Shown here piece after piece: positions 1 to 7,698 of a stretch of DNA of 23,994 nucleotides. Under the pieces are notes generated by a model, which was not told where the DNA came from, searched no databases, and saw only the letters and a list, made by a program, of their open reading frames with translations. The position numbers were made by a program, and so were the translations under genes. Each line of letters starts with the position of its first letter. Within the stretch, counting starts at the first letter, position 1. The DNA is from JAQUGA01 sp964521105 (lineage in GTDB: Bacteria; Bacteroidota; Bacteroidia; Bacteroidales; WCHB1-69): NCBI GenBank assembly GCA_964521105.1, contig CAZFPO010000035.1:1-23994 (forward strand), given 5' to 3'.

Positions 1-24
1 CTTTTCCCTCGTTAGCTAGATTTG

Positions 25-156
25 TTAATGGTTTTTGGTATAGGGAGGATTGCCTTTAGCTCTCGAACCATAAACTAAAACGACCTCTACATGAGGGTGT
101 TTAGCAAAAACAGACCCAATACTATCAATCATACTATCCGATAATCCAAACTTCAT
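25..156 (-). pseudogene. Truncated MNT-type nucleotidyltransferase (partner of the HEPN protein)
   Basis: The reading frame starts with an ATG that overlaps the stop of the upstream HEPN gene (ATGA, 4 nt) and gives 43 residues. Residues 29-36 read YGSRAKGN, the GSxxxG nucleotide-binding signature of minimal nucleotidyltransferases. After that the protein stops matching: it continues PPYTKNH and ends at TAA. The paired aspartates (DxD) that bind metal and normally follow about ten residues later are missing, and no other frame in the remaining 24 bases restores them. In MNT/HEPN pairs the MNT protein normally neutralises the HEPN partner by nucleotidylating it. This copy should be inactive. 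It may be a real truncation, or the first bases of the window may belong to an inserted or misjoined sequence. Confidence 0.7.
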
Positions 157-557
157 ACGTTTTTGCTCATTACGTTTTTCAAATCAGAAAATAACGGAAA
201 ATAGTGTTCATAAATCTTAGTGAACTCACCTTTTAAAATCACTTCGTCATAAGTATGAACTGTTCTGTTTCTACTTTCAATCATATCCATCCAAGTTTGA
301 CCATTGGTAATTATGCCCAATCGAAAAGCTTCTTTTATGGCAGTTCTTGAACCCGTAATATTTCGATAACCTTCATACTCTAAAAAATCTTTTAACATTT
401 TCCATGCTAGCTCATGAGTAAACTCAAATCGCTGAATAATCCCTTCCTTTATCAAATCTGGTGGATTATTTCCATTTTCTTTTATTGCCTCCTCTAACAG
501 ACTAAACGCTTTGCAATAATTAGAAAAACGTTGCTTCCATCGAATGTCTGTTTCCAT
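153..557 (-). CDS. HEPN-domain protein, HI0074 family (nucleotidyltransferase substrate-binding protein)
   Basis: This 134-residue all-alpha protein matches the HI0074-type 'nucleotidyltransferase substrate binding' family, a HEPN fold. Conserved features seen are FEFTHELAWK (residues 44-53) and the motif R96-N97-x3-H101 followed by TYDE (102-105), which corresponds to the RNxxxH motif that forms the RNase site in active HEPN toxins. Members are encoded beside an MNT nucleotidyltransferase, and some such pairs are toxin-antitoxin modules. Here the MNT gene follows with a 4-nt overlap but is truncated, so the HEPN protein appears to lack an active partner at this locus. A TAnnTTTG promoter element lies about 20 nt upstream of the start. 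The family assignment is firm; toxicity is inferred. Confidence 0.85.
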   Translation of the reverse strand: METDIRWKQRFSNYCKAFSLLEEAIKENGNNPPDLIKEGIIQRFEFTHELAWKMLKDFLEYEGYRNITGSRTAIKEAFRLGIITNGQTWMDMIESRNRTVHTYDEVILKGEFTKIYEHYFPLFSDLKNVMSKNV

Positions 558-575
558 AAATGCTTAATTACATTA

Positions 576-583
576 CAAACTTA
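576..583 (-). promoter_or_regulatory. Putative -7 promoter element of the HEPN-MNT operon
   Basis: The minus strand reads TAAGTTTG, an exact match to the Bacteroidota -7 consensus TAnnTTTG, ending 19 nt before the ATG at 557. No well-spaced TTG (-33) is visible. The call rests on sequence match and position only. Confidence 0.4.
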
Positions 584-657
584 CAAAAATTTGTAGCTTA
601 CTCATGCCAAATTTTGTATTCTTTTTCTTTATTTTAAACAACTTAAATTTTAAAAGC

Positions 658-2067
658 TCACTTTTCTTTCTTTCTAATTTTATCTTTGATTACTTCTAAT
701 CCCACTTCTAATATTTTGTCCTTACCCGATAAAATTTCCTCTAACGTTCTTTTCACTTCAACATCCGGTTTAATAAATGTAAAAACTTCGGTTTCATTTA
801 ACATCGTTTTTTGGGTTGCAATTAGGGCAAATCCATTACCGGGAAGCTTAACAACTAAAGGTTGAGTGCAACTTCCAGCTGTTGGCTCGCCGACAATAGT
901 GCCTAACTTTATTGCTTTTAGAGATATTAATAAGTCTTCTGTAGCCGATCCAACAAAATTATCAATCAAAAATACTAATGGCAAACTAATCCTTTTAGAT
1001 TTCGAAATAGGGTTAATATATATGGAAGTATCCACGACAAAACTTTTGTCCTTATGATAATCTGCAAACTGACCGTATCTGGCATTTCCACCAATAAAAC
1101 TTATCAATGCAGAATCAGAATATGCACCAAATGCTCGATAATAAGCATTATTGTTACGTGTATAGAAAAATTGTTTTATAGTGTCTTGTTTAGTGAAATG
1201 ACTAATGATATAATTTCCAACACTTGAGCCTCCTTGACTATATCTTAAATCAACTATAAGACCATTAGCATTTTTAATTGCCGGGTATATTGAATCAAAA
1301 AAGAGCAATAAGTTTTCATCCATATCACCAGCAATATCCAAAAAAGCGATAGAATCCCCTAGCCATGATAAAGTTGGAAAACGGTTCATTTCTCTCTTCA
1401 TGTCTAACTCTGTAATTCCAATCCATTCGTCATTTTCAACAACTACTGTGTCAAATCTCAACGATTGTTCATGTCCATTTGGTGTAATGTATTTGATATA
1501 TTTGGGATAATTTTCAAATTCATACATTAATTCGTTTTTTAATACCCTTTTTCTTGTATGTTCAAATGTTGAATTGCCCTTGTTTTTCATGACTTCACTG
1601 AAAAACATTTTAGTTTTGACACCATTTATTTCAACGATTTTACTCCCAAGAGGCATATAATAGCTAATTGATTTCAGACAATGTGTTGCAAAAACATCTT
1701 CTTCTATCCATTCAAAAATAAACCATTGCTTTTTCATTTGAGAATAATATTCTCGCATCAAATGTTGTGGAATTATGATTTTTGCATGTCTTTCTTGTAG
1801 TAAATTCATGAAATCTTGAAGAACTATATAATATTCTAAATCACTTTTAGAATTAATAACTTTTGAAATGTATTTTTCATACTCTTCATCCCAATTTAAA
1901 TCAGGAAGTCTCTCAAAATAGGCAAAATTATATGATACTTCTTTCCAAATAATTGAAAGTCCTAAGATTTTTTCCTCTTTAGTTAGTTTATTTATTCCAT
2001 TTTGAGAAAAAATCAATGATGGCAATATTAACACCATAAATAACATTATGTACTTATTAATCTTCAT
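658..2067 (-). CDS. Exported S41-family (C-terminal processing peptidase-like) serine peptidase
   Basis: The protein has 469 residues and a signal peptide (1-22: basic MKINK, hydrophobic core, ending IFSQ), so it is probably exported to the periplasm or surface. Residues 268-283 (NGLIVDLRYSQGGSSV) and 367-378 (LIDNFVGSATED, nucleophile Ser probably S374), followed by GTIVGEPTAGS (389-399) and a late IKPDVEV segment (432-438), are typical of the tail-specific protease/S41 fold. The N-terminal half is less conserved. A short PDZ-like stretch (about 138-155, PLGSKIVEINGV) may be present. The substrate is unknown. The gene has its own promoter-like element and lies 100 bp upstream of the HEPN gene on the same strand. 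The family call is good; the physiological role cannot be stated. Confidence 0.85.
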   Translation of the reverse strand: MKINKYIMLFMVLILPSLIFSQNGINKLTKEEKILGLSIIWKEVSYNFAYFERLPDLNWDEEYEKYISKVINSKSDLEYYIVLQDFMNLLQERHAKIIIPQHLMREYYSQMKKQWFIFEWIEEDVFATHCLKSISYYMPLGSKIVEINGVKTKMFFSEVMKNKGNSTFEHTRKRVLKNELMYEFENYPKYIKYITPNGHEQSLRFDTVVVENDEWIGITELDMKREMNRFPTLSWLGDSIAFLDIAGDMDENLLLFFDSIYPAIKNANGLIVDLRYSQGGSSVGNYIISHFTKQDTIKQFFYTRNNNAYYRAFGAYSDSALISFIGGNARYGQFADYHKDKSFVVDTSIYINPISKSKRISLPLVFLIDNFVGSATEDLLISLKAIKLGTIVGEPTAGSCTQPLVVKLPGNGFALIATQKTMLNETEVFTFIKPDVEVKRTLEEILSGKDKILEVGLEVIKDKIRKKEK

Positions 2068-2095
2068 GTTGCAATTATTAAATCATCTATGCATG

Positions 2096-2126
2096 CAAAT
2101 TTATGTTATTAATCGATTAATGTCAA
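2096..2126 (-). promoter_or_regulatory. Putative promoter of the S41 peptidase gene
   Basis: The minus strand carries TTG (2126-2124) and, 20 nt further on, TAAATTTG (2103-2096). This fits the Bacteroidota TTG / TAnnTTTG arrangement in both sequence and spacing. The element ends 28 nt before the start codon at 2067. Confidence 0.5.
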
Positions 2127-2279
2127 TTTTTTACAGATGTCATTCTTGTTAATTTACGTTAAATAGTTCTTTATATCAATTAAATCCTTGCAATATGTAA
2201 ATAAACCAAAATTTACATAATAATCATTAAATTCGATTGAACATTTAAAACCCTAATGAGTTTTTAAAATTGTTTTATA

Positions 2280-2287
2280 TACCTTTG
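2280..2287 (+). promoter_or_regulatory. Putative -7 promoter element of the AsmA-like gene
   Basis: TACCTTTG matches TAnnTTTG exactly and lies 30 nt upstream of the ATG at 2318. No clear -33 TTG is present at the usual distance. With the minus-strand element at 2096-2126 it makes this 250-bp gap a divergent promoter region. Confidence 0.45.
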
Positions 2288-2317
2288 TATAAATCGTTCA
2301 TTCAATGAAATAATATT

Positions 2318-5152
2318 ATGAAAACAAAAAAAATCCTTGTTATTGCCAGCATCGTAATTGGTGTTTTATTATTGATTATCATAATTTTACCTTTTATTTT
2401 CAAAGATAAAATTATTGCTACCGTAAAACAAGAAATTAATAACACTCTCAATGCAAAAGTGGATTGGGAATCGGTAAGTTTTACATTATTTAAAAGCTTC
2501 CCCGACTTTAAACTCGAACTAAAATCATTATACGTAAAAGGAATTAATGAATTTGACAAAGATACCTTGGCTAAAATGGATAATTTTGCCCTAACCATTA
2601 ACCTTTTTAGCGTTATAAAAGGGGATAATTACGAAATTAAGTCCATTGAAATGAATAAACCTCGGGTTAATGCAATCGTTTTAAAAGATGGTAAAGCCAA
2701 TTGGGATATTACAAAGCCTTCTACTGATACCACTACAACTACAGCCGAAGAGCCTTCGTCCTTTTCATTGGCACTTAATAAAGTTAAAATTAAGGATGGT
2801 TATATCAAATACCGAGATGACGAGATGAACTTCATTATGGAAATATCGGGGCTTAACCACACCTTGAAAGGCAATTTAAGCGAATCGGTTACAAAAATTC
2901 GTACGAAAACTACAGCCGAAGAAGTTACAATGGTTTATGAAGGGGTTAGTTATTTGTCGAAAAACAAACTTGATTCAAAGTTCGACATGGATGCGAATTT
3001 AGATACATGGCGTTTTGATTTTCTGGAAAACAACATAAAATTGAACGATTTAACCATGAATTTTGAAGGTTTTTTCCAAATGAACGATACCAATTACGAC
3101 ATGGATTTGAAATTTAGTACACCATCCACCGAATTCAAAAGTCTGTTATCGTTGATTCCAGCCATTTTTGCTAAAGATTTCGACAAAATAGAAACCAGCG
3201 GAAAATTTGAATTTTCGGGTTTTGCAAAAGGAAAATACGATTCACTCAATCTCCCAGCATTTGGATTAAATTTAAAGGTGCAAAATGCCATGTTTAAATA
3301 TCCAGATTTGCCAAAATCGGTGAATAATATTAACATAGCAGCGGCCATTTCAAACAAAGGTGGCTCGGCAAACAATACCGTTATAAACGTAAATCCTTTT
3401 TCGTTTACAATGGCGGGAAATCCTTTTCAAATCAAATTACTGGTCAGTACGCCTATTTCCGATCCTAACATCGATTTTTCGGCAAAAGGTGTTATGGACT
3501 TAAATACCGTTACCGAATTTTATCCACTTGAAAAAGACCAAAAATTGAAAGGAAAATTAACCGCCGACATGATTTTTAAAGGATTGTATTCGATGATTGA
3601 AAAAGAACAATACGACAAGTTTGAAGCAAAAGGCTCTCTTGGAATAAGTGATTTTTATTACAGCGACAAGGATTTACCAAAAGGTATCAGCATATCTAAA
3701 GGTCAACTAAATTTTTCGCCAAAATACGCAGAATTAACTCAACTCGACATCAAACATGAAGGAAGTGATATTTCGGTGAAAGGTAAAGTGGACAATATTT
3801 TGGCATACGTGTTTTCGAAAGGCGTTTTAAAAGCTCAGTTTACAACTAGTTCAACCTATTTTAACACCAATCCTTTTTTGGCAACCGATGATGCACCTGC
3901 TACTCCAAGTAGTAATACCGAATCGACTCCTATGGAGGCTTTTGAAATTCCTGACAACATTGATTTTACGCTAAATTCCACTTTTTCCAAACTGATTTAT
4001 GACGATTTAGAGCTTCAAAATATCAATGGGACAATTTTAGTAAAAGATCAAAAAGCCGAACTTAAAAATCTTAAATTCAATATTTTAGACGGCGACATGA
4101 CCTTGAATGGGTTTTATTCTTCAAAAAATGTACTGCCAAACATTGCACTTGGTGTAAAAATCAATCAAATGGATGTTCAAAAAACTTGGAAATCATTCGA
4201 AATAGTGAAAAAGTTTGCTCCAATTGCTGAAAATGCAAAAGGGAAATTTTCTGCAGGCTTTGATTTAAGTTCCGACATCAATAAAGATTTAACACCAAAA
4301 CTCGAAACTGTAAATTCTTCGGGCAGTATTTCAACAAAATCAATCTCAATTGTTGGTTCTCAAGCAATGGCAAAAATTGCTACAGAAACGAAACTTGCTG
4401 CGTTTAAACAACTTAATTTGAACAATATTTCATTAAAATTTAGCATCGTTGACGGTAAATTATCAACCGATCCTTTTACCATCGCATTTAATGATGTAAA
4501 AACAAATGTTTCGGGATTTAGCAAACTTGATCAAACGCTTAATTATTTACTTAAAGTTGAAGTTCCTCGAAAAGCATTTGGCAACGTAGCAAATGATTTT
4601 GTAAATAATTTAACGGGTAAGGTGAATGAAAAAGGAGCCAATATCAACCTCAGCGAAATCATAAAATTTGATGTAACGGTTACTGGAACATTTACCAATC
4701 CGATTATTAAAACTGGGTTAAAAGACAAAGCAAAAAATGTGGTTGAAGATGTGAAAGAAACTGTGAAAGAAGAAATCAATAAAAAGAAAGAAGAGGTTAT
4801 TACAACGGTTAAAGAAGAAGCTTCGAAAGCAATTGCTGAAGCTAAAAAACGAGCAGATGCCATTATGGCTGAAGCAAAAGCAAAAGCAGATGCCGTTCGA
4901 ACCGAAGCTAAAAAAGCGGGTGATAAATTGATACAGGAAGCAGATGCTCAGGGCAAAAAACTCATTGCTGAGGCTAAAAATCCAGTAGCCAAACTTGCAG
5001 CTGAAAAAAGTGCTCAAAAGCTAAACGATGAAGCCAAGGCAAAAGCAAACAAACTCAATCAAGAAGCCGATCAAAAAGCCAATAAGATAATTAAAGAAGC
5101 CCAAACAGAAGCAGATAGAATTGTAAAAGAGGCGGAAAGTAAGACGAAGTAG
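2318..5152 (+). CDS. AsmA-like envelope protein with C-terminal coiled coil
   Basis: The protein has 944 residues. It has an N-terminal membrane anchor (about residues 7-29, preceded by MKTKK), then a long beta-rich AsmA/TamB-type region. The early motif NNTLNAKVDWESVSFTLFKS (41-60) and the later stretch from about 560 to 790 are characteristic of Bacteroidota AsmA family proteins. AsmA-like proteins are bridge-like envelope proteins implicated in lipid transport and outer membrane assembly. From about residue 800 the sequence becomes a highly charged Ala/Glu/Lys coiled coil with repeated EAxxxADxI-like units up to the end. That tail is longer than in classical AsmA and would probably lie in the periplasm. 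The gene stands alone, with its own promoter-like element, and its stop codon touches the repeat region downstream. Confidence 0.85.
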   Translation: MKTKKILVIASIVIGVLLLIIIILPFIFKDKIIATVKQEINNTLNAKVDWESVSFTLFKSFPDFKLELKSLYVKGINEFDKDTLAKMDNFALTINLFSVIKGDNYEIKSIEMNKPRVNAIVLKDGKANWDITKPSTDTTTTTAEEPSSFSLALNKVKIKDGYIKYRDDEMNFIMEISGLNHTLKGNLSESVTKIRTKTTAEEVTMVYEGVSYLSKNKLDSKFDMDANLDTWRFDFLENNIKLNDLTMNFEGFFQMNDTNYDMDLKFSTPSTEFKSLLSLIPAIFAKDFDKIETSGKFEFSGFAKGKYDSLNLPAFGLNLKVQNAMFKYPDLPKSVNNINIAAAISNKGGSANNTVINVNPFSFTMAGNPFQIKLLVSTPISDPNIDFSAKGVMDLNTVTEFYPLEKDQKLKGKLTADMIFKGLYSMIEKEQYDKFEAKGSLGISDFYYSDKDLPKGISISKGQLNFSPKYAELTQLDIKHEGSDISVKGKVDNILAYVFSKGVLKAQFTTSSTYFNTNPFLATDDAPATPSSNTESTPMEAFEIPDNIDFTLNSTFSKLIYDDLELQNINGTILVKDQKAELKNLKFNILDGDMTLNGFYSSKNVLPNIALGVKINQMDVQKTWKSFEIVKKFAPIAENAKGKFSAGFDLSSDINKDLTPKLETVNSSGSISTKSISIVGSQAMAKIATETKLAAFKQLNLNNISLKFSIVDGKLSTDPFTIAFNDVKTNVSGFSKLDQTLNYLLKVEVPRKAFGNVANDFVNNLTGKVNEKGANINLSEIIKFDVTVTGTFTNPIIKTGLKDKAKNVVEDVKETVKEEINKKKEEVITTVKEEASKAIAEAKKRADAIMAEAKAKADAVRTEAKKAGDKLIQEADAQGKKLIAEAKNPVAKLAAEKSAQKLNDEAKAKANKLNQEADQKANKIIKEAQTEADRIVKEAESKTK

Positions 5153-5230
5153 TTAATGTGCTAATTATTCAATTTGAAGATTTGAAGATTTGAAAATGTG
5201 CTAATGATTCAATGTGCTAATTTGCTAATG
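5152..5230 (+). repeat. 79-bp exact direct repeat, copy 1
   Basis: It is identical to 5556-5634 (offset 404 bp). It starts at the last base of the AsmA-like stop codon and runs to ...TTTGCTAATG. Confidence 0.9.
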
Positions 5231-5504
5231 ATTCAATGTGCTAATGTGCTAATTTTTCAATGTGCTAATATGCTAATGATTCAATTTGAAAATGTGCCAA
5301 TGATTCAATGTGCTAATGTGCCAATGTTGGACTTCGAGCGGAGCCGAGAAGTGTAGTTGTTTCAATTGATTTTATTTGAAAATGATATAATTTGAAAATG
5401 AACGGAGGTTGAGGCACTCGAAACCATAGTGAATATGCTAATTGTTCAATTTGAAGATTTGAAAATGAGTTGATTTGAAGATGAACGGAGGTTGAGTACA
5501 ATAA

Positions 5505-5529
5505 GGTGGCTGAGGTCCTCGAAGACACC
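5505..5529. repeat. Small palindromic REP-like unit
   Basis: The unit starts GGTGGCTGAGG and ends CCTCGAAGACACC, so its ends pair imperfectly into a hairpin. It is embedded in the AT-rich tandem repeat and has clearly different base composition. Related GC-rich pieces are at 5332-5352 (CTTCGAGCGGAGCCGAGAAG core) and at 5400-5413 and 5483-5496 (AACGGAGGTTGAG core, twice). Confidence 0.5.
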
Positions 5530-5555
5530 TTGAAAATGTGCCAATGATTCAATGT

Positions 5556-5634
5556 GTTAATGTGCTAATTATTCAATTTGAAGATTTGAAGATTTGAAAA
5601 TGTGCTAATGATTCAATGTGCTAATTTGCTAATG
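5556..5634 (+). repeat. 79-bp exact direct repeat, copy 2, abutting the gap
   Basis: It is identical to 5152-5230. Its last base is the last resolved base before the Ns, which suggests that repeat ambiguity caused the assembly break. Confidence 0.9.
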
Positions 5635-5734
5635 NNNNNNNNNNNNNNNNNNNNNNNNNNNNNNNNNNNNNNNNNNNNNNNNNNNNNNNNNNNNNNNNNN
5701 NNNNNNNNNNNNNNNNNNNNNNNNNNNNNNNNNN
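5635..5734. other. Assembly gap (100 N)
   Basis: There are exactly 100 undetermined bases, the conventional length for a scaffold gap of unknown size. The flanks were joined by linkage, so the real distance and any sequence between them are unknown. The gap removes the 3' end of the acyltransferase gene. Confidence 0.98.
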
Positions 5735-6105
5735 ATAAAATAAAATCCTTTTTTCCAATTTTCAGTATATTTCCGGGTTCCTTCGGGGGCAATCATTAAT
5801 GTTAGTTCTTTGTGTTTCTCGAATAATTGAACCGAATGAATGGGCAATCGTTTTGCTTGTTGCCTATCCACTGGCATTGCACCCAGCCCTTTGAGCAACA
5901 AGCCTAATGGGAACCAAAACATCTCCTTTTTAATTAAAAACCGAGCATTTAAACCCATTGATTTTAGAGCAAGTTTGCCATAAACAAAATCCCACGCCGA
6001 AGTATGTGGTGCAAAAACCAACACACAACGCTTGGCTTCAACTGGCACATTGGAATCTACTTTCCAACCCGAAAGACGTAATAAAAAACCACAAATTTTT
6101 CTCAT
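5735..6105 (-). CDS. Lysophospholipid/1-acylglycerol-phosphate acyltransferase, 3' end lost in gap
   Basis: Only the first 123 residues are visible. Residues 34-39 read HTSAWD (the catalytic HX4D motif), 75-81 GAMPVDR and 107-111 PEGTR, which are the ordered motifs of the PlsC/LPLAT acyltransferase superfamily that transfers acyl chains to lysophospholipids at the inner membrane. The sequence breaks off after KKGFYF, roughly two thirds of the way through a typical small family member. The gene starts with TAATG coupling: its ATG shares one base with the stop of the membrane-protein gene upstream, making it the last visible gene of the seven-gene operon. The family is clear, but the exact acyl acceptor is not. 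Confidence 0.85.
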
Positions 6106-6635
6106 TATGATTCTATTTCATCATTTAACTCATTTTCAGCAATAGAAATAATTTTCGATTTTTTTTCAAAGGAATAAATAGTTCGATTTTTAATGATTGC
6201 TGTCAAAAAAATTAGAACTAAACCTATTAAAATTAAAATACCTCCTTCGCGTGGATATACAGAGTAGTCGGGGTTTACAGCTTTTAACATTTGTTTAGCC
6301 ATCGGGTTATTACCAACACTTAATGCATCTGAAACAAGATTCATAAGAGAATAAATAAGTATTCCCATATATGAGAAAAAAGAAATCCAAATTAATTTAT
6401 AATTTCTAATAAAAACAATAATTAACGATAGTAAAGCTACTGCAATGATAAATTTTCCATCTCCTTCACCATTTTGCCAATATGTTGTGGTAACCGACTC
6501 GTCCATTGACATTCCTAAAAAGCTCATTTTAATATTTATCTGAATTAATTTCAAAAAAACACCGATAATCATAATCAATGAAGATATGGTGATTAAAGTT
6601 TGCTTTAAATCTATTGTTCTAGTTGAATTTTCCAT
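6105..6635 (-). CDS. Four-helix membrane protein of unknown function
   Basis: I do not recognise a family. The 176-residue protein has four likely transmembrane segments at about 13-31, 61-77, 80-101 and 130-148. A polar loop (about 40-58) joins the first two and a longer hydrophilic loop (102-128) the last two. The C-terminus is acidic (ENELNDEIES). It lies 14 nt downstream of the alkyltransferase-like gene, and its stop overlaps the acyltransferase start by one base, so it is almost certainly co-transcribed and perhaps translationally coupled with the latter. That suggests an inner-membrane location, but no specific role can be inferred. Confidence 0.75.
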   Translation of the reverse strand: MENSTRTIDLKQTLITISSLIMIIGVFLKLIQINIKMSFLGMSMDESVTTTYWQNGEGDGKFIIAVALLSLIIVFIRNYKLIWISFFSYMGILIYSLMNLVSDALSVGNNPMAKQMLKAVNPDYSVYPREGGILILIGLVLIFLTAIIKNRTIYSFEKKSKIISIAENELNDEIES

Positions 6636-6649
6636 ATTTAATTATTTGT

Positions 6650-6997
6650 TTATGGTTCTATTGAAAGTTCAGTTTCTGGATCCCAAAAATAGTTTTTAAA
6701 ATTGACAATTTGATCATCTATAACTTCAATTCCTTCTTCATTTAACAATTTTTGCATCCAATCAGGATTTCCAAAGTGCATTTTTCCAGTAAGTAACCCG
6801 TTTCGATTAACCACTCGATGAGCAGGAATATTTATCGCCGAAACATGGCTTTTGTTCATTGCCCAGCCAACCATTCGAGAGGATTGTGGAGAACCTAAAT
6901 ACGTTGCAATTGCACCATACGATGTTACTCTTCCAAAAGGTATTAAAGCAGTAACTTCCCATACCTGCCTAAAAAAATCAGTTTTATCAATTTTCAT
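6650..6997 (-). CDS. Alkyltransferase-like (ATL) DNA-binding protein, MGMT family
   Basis: From the chosen start the protein has 115 residues and matches the DNA-binding domain of O6-methylguanine-DNA methyltransferase: IPFGRVTSYGAIA (19-31), SSRMVGWAM (39-47, with R41 in the arginine-finger position) and PAHRVV (58-63). In true methyltransferases the last motif is PCHRV, and its Cys accepts the alkyl group. Here it is Ala59, as in known ATL proteins, which bind O6-alkylguanine and flag it for nucleotide excision repair without transferring the group. The frame is open upstream to 7069, but the ATG at 6997 is preferred. It lies two bases after the trmB stop, avoids a 70-bp overlap and starts where family homology begins. 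Confidence 0.88.
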   Translation of the reverse strand: MKIDKTDFFRQVWEVTALIPFGRVTSYGAIATYLGSPQSSRMVGWAMNKSHVSAINIPAHRVVNRNGLLTGKMHFGNPDWMQKLLNEEGIEVIDDQIVNFKNYFWDPETELSIEP

Positions 6998-6999
6998 TT

Positions 7000-7686
7000 T
7001 TACGTTATAAACATCGATGGTTTCAAACGGAATTGCAAATAATGTATTTTCAATCCCTGATTTAACCACATTTTTTCGTAAAATGTTTGAATTGAAGCAA
7101 CCTCATTATTTGGAAACTCGGCATATAAATCCCTGGTGCTGAATAACAATTGATGTTCTGATTCTTTAATAACTTCAAGAGTGTAATCGTAAAAGAAGAT
7201 GCTGTCGGTTTTGAGGTGAATAATGCCATTTGGATTTAACACTTTGGAGTATCTTGACAACATGTTTGGAGAAGTCAAACGTTTTTTTATGTTTGGTTTA
7301 TTTGGCTGAGGGTCGGGAAAAGTAATCCAAATTTCATCTACTTCATTTTTAGCAAACAGAAATTCGAGGTATTGAATTTGAGTACGAAGAAATGCTACAT
7401 TTTTCAAATTTTCGTCGTTTGAAGTTTTGCAACCTCGCCATAATCTTGCTCCTTGCCTATCAATTCCAATATAGTTGTTTTCGGGATGTAATTTAGCTAA
7501 GCCAACAGTGTATTCGCCCTTACCACAAGCAAGTTCTAAAATGATAGGATGTTGATTTTTAAAAAAATCAGCATTCCATTTTCCTTTTAAATTAAAAGGT
7601 TTTTTGCATAAATCTTCCCAAAGAGGTTGATATAGGTTTGGGAAAGTAATATTTTCCGCAAATCGTTCCAGTTTATTTTTTCCCAA
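7000..7686 (-). CDS. trmB: tRNA (guanine-N7)-methyltransferase (m7G46), TTG start
   Basis: TrmB uses S-adenosylmethionine to methylate G46 in the variable loop of tRNAs. The 228-residue protein shows the SAM site LELACGKGEYT (50-60), GIDRQGARLW (74-83) and the signature FPDPQPNKPNIKKRLTSP (123-140), where the usual PDPWP is PDPQP. The start codon is TTG. The frame has a TAA four codons upstream with no ATG or GTG between, and the N-terminus GKNKLERFAEN (2-12) looks like the normal start of Bacteroidota TrmB. The gene lies 12 nt after the HU/SPOR gene and 2 nt before the ATL gene, in the middle of the operon. Confidence 0.93.
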   Translation of the reverse strand: MGKNKLERFAENITFPNLYQPLWEDLCKKPFNLKGKWNADFFKNQHPIILELACGKGEYTVGLAKLHPENNYIGIDRQGARLWRGCKTSNDENLKNVAFLRTQIQYLEFLFAKNEVDEIWITFPDPQPNKPNIKKRLTSPNMLSRYSKVLNPNGIIHLKTDSIFFYDYTLEVIKESEHQLLFSTRDLYAEFPNNEVASIQTFYEKMWLNQGLKIHYLQFRLKPSMFIT

Positions 7687-7698
7687 AAGTATATTACT

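Larger units (their letters stand above)
5152..5634 (+). repeat. Low-complexity tandem repeat region
   Basis: There is no gene here. The region is built of irregular short units such as AATGTGCTAATGATTC, AATTTGCTAATG and GATTTGAA, repeated many times with variable order. It lies between the AsmA-like gene and the scaffold gap. A 79-bp segment occurs twice exactly (listed separately), and short GC-richer hairpin-like units are embedded in it. Spacing and units are too variable for a CRISPR array. Similar short AT-rich unit arrays are familiar in intergenic regions of Bacteroidota genomes. Confidence 0.9.

Noticed and set aside
4718..5017. Minus-strand frame opposite the AsmA coiled coil
   Set aside because: A Phe/Ser/Cys-rich antisense reading of a repetitive Lys/Glu/Ala coding region, a common artefact.
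5313..5552. 79-codon frame on the minus strand
   Set aside because: It lies wholly in the tandem repeat region; its sequence reflects the repeat units and is not protein-like.
5152..5634. Possible CRISPR array
   Set aside because: Units are short, low-complexity and irregularly spaced, with no constant repeat separated by unique spacers and no cas genes nearby.
5629..5734. Continuation of the acyltransferase through the Ns
   Set aside because: The bases are unknown, so a frame crossing them has no support; only 5735-6105 is real coding evidence.
6998..7069. Upstream start for the ATL gene
   Set aside because: It would overlap trmB by 70 bp and add residues not seen in the family; the ATG at 6997 is two bases after the trmB stop.
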